In this document: positions 6,186 to 10,412 of the stretch, one piece after another
How the letters are laid out: each line of letters starts with the position of its first letter
Position numbering within the stretch: position 1 is the stretch's first letter
The notes under the pieces: generated by a model
The model's input: the letters and a program-made list of their open reading frames with translations, nothing else
Database searches by the model: none
Told to the model about the DNA's origin: nothing
NCBI GenBank assembly: GCA_025057335.1
Contig: JANWXG010000072.1
Location: 1 to 10,412, forward strand
DNA: 10,412 nt
Direction of reading: 5' to 3'
Source: a bacterium
GTDB taxonomy: Bacteria; Armatimonadota; HRBIN16
Translations under genes and position numbers: made by a program

Positions 6186-7715
6186 TTACGGCACCTCTAC
6201 GCGCACGCGCCGCTCGATAGCATTACCGTCTTCGGTGCGGCTGCGCACGATAAAGATGATTGCCTCGCCAGACTTGCGTGCCGAGACGAGGCGATACACG
6301 TCATCGACGCTGTTGACGCGCTGCCCGTCCACACGCAGGATGACGTCGCCCGGCTGCAGCCCCGCATCGTCCGCCGCGCTACCGGGCACTACCTCAGTAA
6401 TCACGACGCCCTGCAGGTTGCGCGGCAGGCGGAACTGCTCTGCCAGATCGGGCGTGAGGCGCTCGATGCTGATGCCCAGCTTCCGTCCGCTCTCCTGCGG
6501 TTGCTCTCTTGGTCGGGTACGTGCTTCAGGGTCAGGTGCCTCGCCCACCTTCACGCGCAGGGTCACTTCGCGTCCGTTGCGCACCACTTTCACAGGTACC
6601 GTTGTGCCGGGCTCGGTGCGGGCTACCATGTCGCGGAAATCGATCTCGCCGCGCACAGTTCTGCCGTTGTATTCCACGATCACATCTTCCACCTGGATGC
6701 CAGCCTGCGCGGCGGGCGAACCTTCTTCCACCGAGGTAATCAACGCCCCCTGTCGCACGTTCAGCCTTCGGGCGTCATCCGGCGTCACATCGGCGGGCAC
6801 GACACCCAAGAAGCCGCGCACCACGCGCCCGCGCGTGATGAGCTGCTCCATCACGAAGCGCGCAGTGTTAATCGGTACAGCGAAGCCGATGCCCGCGAAG
6901 CTGCCTGTTGGCGACTCGATAGCCGTATTGATGCCAATCACCTCGCCGCGGATGTTCAGCAGGGGTCCCCCGGAGTTGCCTGGGTTGATAGAGGCGTCCG
7001 TCTGGATGAGGTTGGGGTAGTAGCGCTGTCCCTGGGTGATGCTGCCGATGGCTTCGCGTCGCCCTAGTGCGCTGACCACGCCGACGGTCATCGTGTTCTC
7101 CTTACCGAACGGGCTACCCAAAGCAATCGCCCACTGCCCGACGCGCACTGTGTCGGAGTCGCCCAGCCGCGCGGTCGGCAGGCCAGTGGCGTCCACTTTA
7201 ATCACGGCGATGTCGCTGCGGAAGTCGCGCATCACCTTGCCCGCGAAGCGCCGCCCGTCGCTCAATACCACTTCCACACGCTCGGCGCCCGCCACCACGT
7301 GGTCGTTGGTCAGGATGTAACCATCGCTGCGCACAATGACGCCTGAGCCGACGCCGCGCATGGGAATAGGCACTTCGCGGCTGCGGTTGTCCTGACGGAA
7401 CCCGAACGGGAAGGGAAAGTCGTCGGGTACCTCCAGACGCAATCCGGGGCGATTGACGTTGCGCCGTGCGTAGATGGTTACTACGGCAGGCGCCACCTCC
7501 TCTGCTACCCGCACGAAGGCGCTTTCCATCGCCTCAGCGGCACTGAGCGCCTCCGCCTTCGAGACGGCGGTCGCCGACACGGTGCGCATGGCACTGCCGC
7601 CCTGCGCCATCGTCACGATGGGTCTCTGGAAGGCGGTGGCGAGGAAGGCTCCCAACGCCACGCTAAACAGTATCATCAAGGTGAACACCCACGCACGAGG
7701 CTGTGGACTAGTCAC
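6186..7715 (-). CDS. htrA: Do/HtrA-family periplasmic serine protease (DegP-like), two PDZ domains
   Basis: This 509-residue protein is a trypsin-like Do/HtrA protease that degrades or refolds damaged envelope proteins. A hydrophobic segment at residues 9-29 serves as signal peptide or membrane anchor, so the enzyme acts outside the cytoplasmic membrane. The catalytic triad is visible: His139 in ILTNDHVV, Asp168 in RSDIAVIKVD and Ser248 in NPGNSGGPLL. PDZ1 covers about 300-392 (GFLGVVPADVT... GSPAAQAGI... VEDVIVEYNG) and PDZ2 about 412-507 (LGISIERLT... GSAADDAGLQPGDVIL). A proline- and arginine-rich linker (394-410) separates them. The start is a GTG at 7715 with GAGGAGGG seven nt upstream; an ATG at 7722 is out of frame and stops after four codons. 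It follows the anti-sigma gene by 73 bp on the same strand with no promoter of its own that I can see, so it is probably part of the sigma regulon operon. Call firm; the symbol (htrA, degP, degQ) is a choice. Confidence 0.95.
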   Translation of the reverse strand: MTSPQPRAWVFTLMILFSVALGAFLATAFQRPIVTMAQGGSAMRTVSATAVSKAEALSAAEAMESAFVRVAEEVAPAVVTIYARRNVNRPGLRLEVPDDFPFPFGFRQDNRSREVPIPMRGVGSGVIVRSDGYILTNDHVVAGAERVEVVLSDGRRFAGKVMRDFRSDIAVIKVDATGLPTARLGDSDTVRVGQWAIALGSPFGKENTMTVGVVSALGRREAIGSITQGQRYYPNLIQTDASINPGNSGGPLLNIRGEVIGINTAIESPTGSFAGIGFAVPINTARFVMEQLITRGRVVRGFLGVVPADVTPDDARRLNVRQGALITSVEEGSPAAQAGIQVEDVIVEYNGRTVRGEIDFRDMVARTEPGTTVPVKVVRNGREVTLRVKVGEAPDPEARTRPREQPQESGRKLGISIERLTPDLAEQFRLPRNLQGVVITEVVPGSAADDAGLQPGDVILRVDGQRVNSVDDVYRLVSARKSGEAIIFIVRSRTEDGNAIERRVRVEVP

Positions 7716-7756
7716 AAGTCATCCCTCCTCTTGTCTGAAAGATGGAGTTTGGGTGA

Positions 7757-7782
7757 ACAGGGACGCCCAGTGGCGTCCCTGT
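7757..7782 (-). terminator. Perfect 11-bp hairpin between anti-sigma and HtrA genes
   Basis: ACAGGGACGCC (7757-7767) pairs perfectly with GGCGTCCCTGT (7772-7782) around the 4-base loop CAGT. It lies 6 nt after the anti-sigma stop and about 26 nt before the HtrA ribosome site. No U-tract follows in the minus-strand RNA, so it may be a partial terminator, an attenuator or an RNA processing / stabilising element that sets the ratio of regulator to protease. Confidence 0.6.
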
Positions 7783-7788
7783 AGTTGT

Positions 7789-8313
7789 CTACCGATAATA
7801 TCGGACGGAGACGAGAGAAGCCCGGTTATCATATGGGTAGAGGGGAATCTCCGCAGGCACGGAGGGTTGCTGACGCAGGCGCAACTTCCCCGACAAGTAG
7901 GCTTCTATCGTGGCATGGTCGAGCTCGTTGTACGCTCCCGCAGCGGCAAAGTTATCCGCCCCCGTAGAGGTGCGCGACTGTGCTCCTAGGTACCACATCC
8001 CCAGCACGATGGCTCCTAGCGCCGCTGCCACTGCCAGTGGGCGCAACAGGCTTCGGGGTAGCACGGGGAACATCCACGACCGGGCGGGGACAGGGGTACG
8101 GAGCACCTTCTCCACTAGTCGCTCCTCCAGCGAGTCGGGAGGGGACACTACTGGCATCTCGCTGAGCAGCCGCTTGACGACCAGAAGCGTCTGATATTCG
8201 CGCCGGCACTCCGGGCAGGCGTCCAGATGCCTCTGGATGTGAAGCATATCTACTCCTGGCAGCTCGCGATCGATGTAACAGGATAGCATGTTCTGAACTT
8301 TGCCACAGTTCAT
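7789..8313 (-). CDS. Zinc-finger (zf-HC2) anti-sigma factor, single membrane segment
   Basis: This 174-residue protein fits the class of membrane-bound anti-sigma factors with an N-terminal zinc-binding anti-sigma (ZAS / zf-HC2) domain. Visible ligands are Cys3 and the H29-x3-C33-x2-C36 motif (HLDACPEC). This domain would hold the sigma factor encoded just upstream in the cytoplasm. A hydrophobic segment at about 88-110 (LLRPLAVAAALGAIVLGMWYLG) crosses the membrane once, leaving about 64 residues outside with no recognisable domain. The ATG overlaps the sigma gene's TGA by one base (TGATG), a sign of translational coupling and stoichiometric production. The HtrA protease follows. Release of sigma could depend on redox change at the zinc site or on proteolysis of the membrane form; the sequence does not decide. 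Function by family and context; firm. Confidence 0.9.
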   Translation of the reverse strand: MNCGKVQNMLSCYIDRELPGVDMLHIQRHLDACPECRREYQTLLVVKRLLSEMPVVSPPDSLEERLVEKVLRTPVPARSWMFPVLPRSLLRPLAVAAALGAIVLGMWYLGAQSRTSTGADNFAAAGAYNELDHATIEAYLSGKLRLRQQPSVPAEIPLYPYDNRASLVSVRYYR

Positions 8314-8912
8314 CAGTCGGTCACCTCTCCACGCGCTTTTGCTTTTTGATACGCCTCGATGCGCTGGCGGAGGAAACGCCTGCCACGATGCAGGCGCGAG
8401 CGCACCGTCCCTAAAGAGCAGTGCATCGCCTCCGCAATCTCCTCATACGACAATCCCTGGATGTCCGCCAAGATGACCGTCGTGCGGAAATCGGGCGGCA
8501 GGGCATCCAGAGCGCGCTGGATGTAGTCCTCCAACTCCTCAGACATTACAATCGATTCAGGGTTCGATGTCGGGTCGGCCACCTCAAACTGTACGTCTCT
8601 ATCCGAGTCTTGCAGGTTCAACGGTTGGTCGAGCGATTGCACCTGCAGCTTGGGACGCCGACGCAGCATGTCGATGAAAGCGTTGTTGACGATGCGGTAC
8701 ATCCAGTTCTCGAAAGGCATCTCCCGGTTGTACCGGTCAAAGAATCGGAAGGCGCGAATGAACGCCTCTTGCGTCAGGTCTTCCGCATCGTCCCGGTTGC
8801 CGGTCAGGCGGTAGGCAATGTTGAAAACTGTGCGGTGATGGCGGCGCATCAGCGTCTCGAACTCCGCACGGGTGTCCTGCCAGCCGGCAGCTGCTTCCTT
8901 GGTCCATTCCAT
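8313..8912 (-). CDS. rpoE: ECF-family RNA polymerase sigma factor (RpoE/SigE-like)
   Basis: This 199-residue protein is an extracytoplasmic-function sigma-70 factor that directs RNA polymerase to stress-response promoters. Region 2 spans about 20-88, with the core-binding and -10 recognising part YRLTGNRDDAEDLTQEAFIR (34-53) and FENWMYRIVNNAFIDMLRRR (67-86). A linker rich in acidic and polar residues runs from about 90 to 127. Region 4 spans about 128-183 and contains the helix-turn-helix YEEIAEAMHCSLGTVRSRLH (156-175) that reads the -35 element. There is no C-terminal sensory extension. AGGAGG lies 10 nt before the ATG at 8912. The zinc-finger anti-sigma factor begins in its stop codon and an HtrA protease follows, the arrangement also known for sigE-rseA-htrA in mycobacteria. 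A candidate ECF-type promoter just upstream suggests self-activation. The symbol is by analogy, not a claim of orthology. Confidence 0.93.
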   Translation of the reverse strand: MEWTKEAAAGWQDTRAEFETLMRRHHRTVFNIAYRLTGNRDDAEDLTQEAFIRAFRFFDRYNREMPFENWMYRIVNNAFIDMLRRRPKLQVQSLDQPLNLQDSDRDVQFEVADPTSNPESIVMSEELEDYIQRALDALPPDFRTTVILADIQGLSYEEIAEAMHCSLGTVRSRLHRGRRFLRQRIEAYQKAKARGEVTD

Positions 8913-8935
8913 TCTGGGCTGTCCTCCTGTTGGTT

Positions 8936-8964
8936 ATTACGTTGAGGTGGCGTGCGTCGGTTCC
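8936..8964 (-). promoter_or_regulatory. Candidate ECF-type autoregulatory promoter of the sigma operon
   Basis: On the minus strand GGAACC (8964-8959) is followed after 17 nt by CGTAAT (8941-8936). The pair resembles the 'GAAC ... CGT' promoters used by many ECF sigma factors (for example TGAAAC-N16-CGTA of Bacillus SigW). A start about 7 nt later would fall right at the AGGAGG (8928-8923), giving a leader of only about 17 nt. It sits just where a self-activated promoter would be expected. Pattern match only. Confidence 0.5.
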
Positions 8965-8976
8965 CTTCGAATTAGA

Positions 8977-9011
8977 CTCACCGCCGTGCCTTTTCGGTGC
9001 ACGGCGGTGAG
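8977..9011 (-). terminator. Strong hairpin terminator after nuoI
   Basis: CTCACCGCCGTGC (8977-8989) pairs perfectly over 13 bp with GCACGGCGGTGAG (8999-9011), 9-base loop. It begins 4 nt past the nuoI stop codon and separates the nuoBI pair from the sigma operon. In the minus-strand RNA the hairpin is followed by UCUAAUUCG, only weakly U-rich. The plus-strand side is followed by TTTATTCCTCTTT, but no plus-strand gene ends here. Confidence 0.75.
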
Positions 9012-9015
9012 CGGT

Positions 9016-9492
9016 TTATTCCTCTTTGGGGGCTGGTATCGGCTCGAGGAGCATCTCTTTGGTGTAGATGAAGTCTTCACGGTGGTAGTCTGCCAGTTCG
9101 TAGTCGTCGCGCAGCACGATGGCGCCCGTCGGACACGCTTCTTGGCAGTAGCCGCAGAAGATGCAACGCAACATGTTGATTTCGTAACGTACGGCATAGC
9201 GCTCGCCAGGCGAGAAGCGCTGCTCATCGGTGTTCTCGGCGGCTTCCACGTAGATGCAGCGCGCAGGACACGCTCCCGCACACAGCGAGCAGCCGATGCA
9301 CCGCTCCAGCCCGTTGTCGTAGCGGCGCAGCACATGGCGCCAGCGAGTGCGCGGGTACATCGGGCGCTTCTGCTCGGGGTACTCTACAGTGATAGGCTCG
9401 TGGAAAGGCGGCTGGTGGCGGAAGGTGATGCCCATCCCCTGCGCCAGCGGCAACACGGTCTTCACAAAGCGCTTCGCTACCTGGGTAATCAT
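9016..9492 (-). CDS. nuoI: NADH-quinone oxidoreductase subunit I (complex I ferredoxin-like subunit)
   Basis: This 158-residue protein carries two [4Fe-4S] clusters (N6a and N6b) that pass electrons within the hydrophilic arm of complex I towards cluster N2. The two motifs are C65-x2-C68-x2-C71-x3-C75-P and C110-x2-C113-x2-C116-x3-C120-P. As in other 2[4Fe-4S] ferredoxin folds, the fourth cysteine of each motif is expected to serve the other cluster. Cys79 is an additional cysteine. The N-terminal stretch LAQGMGITFRH...PITVEYPE is typical of NuoI and places it at the membrane-arm junction. Its ATG overlaps the end of nuoB by four bases (ATGA), with AGGAGGT nine nt upstream inside nuoB, so the two are translated together. 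Length is close to the family norm. A strong hairpin follows the stop. The usual neighbours nuoH and nuoJ are absent on the downstream side. Confidence 0.95.
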   Translation of the reverse strand: MITQVAKRFVKTVLPLAQGMGITFRHQPPFHEPITVEYPEQKRPMYPRTRWRHVLRRYDNGLERCIGCSLCAGACPARCIYVEAAENTDEQRFSPGERYAVRYEINMLRCIFCGYCQEACPTGAIVLRDDYELADYHREDFIYTKEMLLEPIPAPKEE

Positions 9493-10055
9493 CCTGTGGT
9501 GACCTCCTGCCGCTTCAGCGGCGCGAGCTCGATAATCATGCCGCTGTGCTGCTGACGAATCTTGCGCTGCAGTTGCAACAGCCCGTACAGCAGCGCGTCA
9601 GGCGACGGCGGACAACCGGGCACGTACACGTCTACAGGCACAATCTGGTCTACTCCCTGCAGGATGGCGTAGTTATTGAACACTCCACCGCAGGAGGCAC
9701 AGGCGCCCATCGAGATGACCCACTTGGGGTTGGGCATCTGGTCGTAGAGCTGGCGCAGCACGGGTCCCATCTTCTTGGACACCCGTCCTGCCACGATCAT
9801 CACGTCTGCCTGTCTCGGGCTGGGGCGGAACACCTCCGAACCGAAGCGGGAGATGTCGAATCGCGAGGAGACCGTTGCCATCATCTCGATGGCGCAGCAC
9901 GCCAGACCAAATGTCAGCGGCCAGAGGCTGTTCACACGCCCCCATCGCACCAGGTCTTCCAGCTTCGCCAGCAGGATGTTGCCCTGCCGCTGCAGCCCGG
10001 GCATCTGGGGCATCGTCGAATCGTGCGCCGATATTTCCACAATGCGTTTTGCCAT
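9489..10055 (-). CDS. nuoB: NADH-quinone oxidoreductase subunit B
   Basis: This 188-residue protein holds cluster N2, the last iron-sulfur centre before quinone in complex I, at the interface with the membrane arm. The expected ligands are present: the tandem Cys53-Cys54 in TFGLACCAIEMM, Cys119 in SMGACASCGG and Cys148 in VPGCPPSPDALLYGL. Cys122 is an extra cysteine where many homologues have a different residue. The motif FRPSPRQADVMIVAGRVSKKMGPVLRQLYDQMP is characteristic. The ATG at 10055 is preceded by AAAGGAG about 8 nt upstream. The gene is followed directly by nuoI (4-bp overlap) rather than nuoC, and is preceded by an ornithine cyclodeaminase-family gene rather than nuoA, so this is a split complex I locus. 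A TATAAT-type promoter lies in the 148-bp gap upstream. Very sure of identity. Confidence 0.96.
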   Translation of the reverse strand: MAKRIVEISAHDSTMPQMPGLQRQGNILLAKLEDLVRWGRVNSLWPLTFGLACCAIEMMATVSSRFDISRFGSEVFRPSPRQADVMIVAGRVSKKMGPVLRQLYDQMPNPKWVISMGACASCGGVFNNYAILQGVDQIVPVDVYVPGCPPSPDALLYGLLQLQRKIRQQHSGMIIELAPLKRQEVTTG

Positions 10056-10087
10056 CGTCGTCGCTCCTTTGTCTGTCTTGCACCTCT

Positions 10088-10147
10088 TTGCAGGCTAAAG
10101 CCTGCACTACGAACGAGTATGTCTATCGCGCACACCTCCGTGCGCCC
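10088..10147. repeat. GCACTACGAAC composite repeat with two hairpins, in the nuoB leader
   Basis: GCAGGC (10090-10095) pairs with GCCTGC (10100-10105) around TAAA, then comes ACTACGAAC, then GCGCAC (10128-10133) pairs with GTGCGC (10140-10145) around ACCTCC. The order matches the copies at 5256-5380. If the promoter at 10184-10189 is used, both hairpins would be transcribed in the untranslated leader of nuoBI. Confidence 0.6.
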
Positions 10148-10183
10148 ACTGCTGTCTGGGAACCAGATGCTTATCGTATCTAA

Positions 10184-10189
10184 ATTATA
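10184..10189 (-). promoter_or_regulatory. Candidate -10 element of the nuoBI promoter
   Basis: A perfect TATAAT reads leftward at 10189-10184, within an A/T-rich island (TATAATTTAGATACGATAA) unusual for this GC-rich window. The best -35 candidate, TTGCCT (10215-10210), is 20 nt upstream, longer than ideal, and overlaps the end of the upstream gene. Transcription would begin near 10177, giving a leader of about 120 nt. Confidence 0.5.
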
Positions 10190-10203
10190 CCCTGAATCAT
10201 CCG

Positions 10204-10412
10204 CTAAAAAGGCAACGCCTGTCCGACGCCCTGCGCCAGCGCCTTGCGATACACCACATGGGCGACTGCCACATCCTCCAGCGCCACGCCTAGGCTCTTG
10301 AAGAGGGTGACCTCCGCGGGGTCGGTGCGTCCGGGCACGCGCCCAGCGACGATATCCGCCAGCTCCACCACCTGTCGCCAGTTCAGCTTGCGCGCCTCTA
10401 CCGCCGTCACCA
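10204..10412 (-). CDS. Ornithine cyclodeaminase / mu-crystallin family protein, C-terminal part
   Basis: Only the last 68 or so codons lie in the window; the gene continues past the right edge, so the GTG near 10410 is internal and not a start. The tail matches the ornithine cyclodeaminase / mu-crystallin family of NAD(P)-dependent enzymes: ELADIVAGRVPGRTDPAEVT followed by LFKSLGVALEDVAVAHVVYRKA is the conserved C-terminal helix region. Family members include ornithine cyclodeaminase, alanine dehydrogenase, ketimine reductase and lysine cyclodeaminase, and this fragment cannot tell them apart. The TAG stop at 10206-10204 is followed by no obvious hairpin; the candidate nuoB promoter begins within 15 bases of it, so read-through into nuoBI is possible. 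Confidence 0.87.
   Translation of the reverse strand, partial: VTAVEARKLNWRQVVELADIVAGRVPGRTDPAEVTLFKSLGVALEDVAVAHVVYRKALAQGVGQALPF

Noticed and set aside
6030..7067. 345-codon plus-strand frame
   Set aside because: Antisense to the HtrA gene, whose catalytic triad and PDZ domains are unmistakable on the other strand; it starts inside an inverted repeat.
7708..7722. ATG at 7722 as the HtrA start, or a tiny leader peptide
   Set aside because: It is out of frame, stops after four codons, and abuts the Shine-Dalgarno sequence with almost no spacing. GTG at 7715 has the correct 7-nt spacing.
9546..10301. 251-codon plus-strand frame opposite nuoB
   Set aside because: Antisense shadow of nuoB, with no motif and extending across the repeat and the neighbouring gene end.

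Overview
The window is GC-rich bacterial DNA from a genome with wide, repeat-filled intergenic gaps. It holds nine recognisable genes, one of them cut by the right edge. No rRNA, tRNA, transposase or CRISPR array was seen. The gene content (complex I subunits, an ECF sigma/anti-sigma/HtrA module, a large ADP-ribosylglycohydrolase-family protein, a multi-GAF protein) together with dispersed 'TGTCATTCTGAGC...GCTCAGCATGACA' hairpin repeats would suit a thermophilic environmental lineage such as Armatimonadota or a Chloroflexota-like group. That placement is an inference from style, not from a marker gene.

Layout, left to right: 1-620 is a gene-free stretch with a duplicated 69-bp block and several inverted repeats. 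At 621-2096 (minus) lies an ADP-ribosylglycohydrolase-family enzyme with a C-terminal beta-rich extension and a cysteine tail. The gap 2097-2643 is a repeat cluster between divergent genes. At 2644-3054 (plus) is a small CoA-binding (Rossmann) protein, followed at 3241-5220 (plus) by a protein made of four consecutive GAF domains with no output domain. The gap 5221-6185, between convergent genes, holds a four-unit tandem array of about 117 bp per unit plus further hairpin repeats. Everything from 6186 to the right edge is on the minus strand. Read in the direction of transcription it is: the 3' end of an ornithine cyclodeaminase-family gene (10412-10204), nuoB (10055-9489), nuoI (9492-9016), then an ECF sigma factor (8912-8313), its zinc-finger anti-sigma factor (8313-7789) and a Do/HtrA protease (7715-6186).

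Two functional modules stand out. First, the sigma/anti-sigma/HtrA run looks like a self-regulated envelope-stress operon: sigma and anti-sigma overlap by one base, the protease follows after a short gap, and a candidate ECF-type promoter (GGAACC, 17 nt, CGTAAT) lies just before the sigma gene. Second, nuoB and nuoI overlap by four bases and form a pair without their usual complex I neighbours, so the rest of complex I must be encoded elsewhere if it exists.

The most distinctive non-coding content is the family of composite hairpin repeats, found only between genes, whose paired units alternate one base (GTAGTATCGC then GTAGTAGCGC) in three separate pairs. In addition, four minus-strand genes are each followed within 4-10 nt of the stop codon by a strong GC-rich hairpin without an obvious U-tract.
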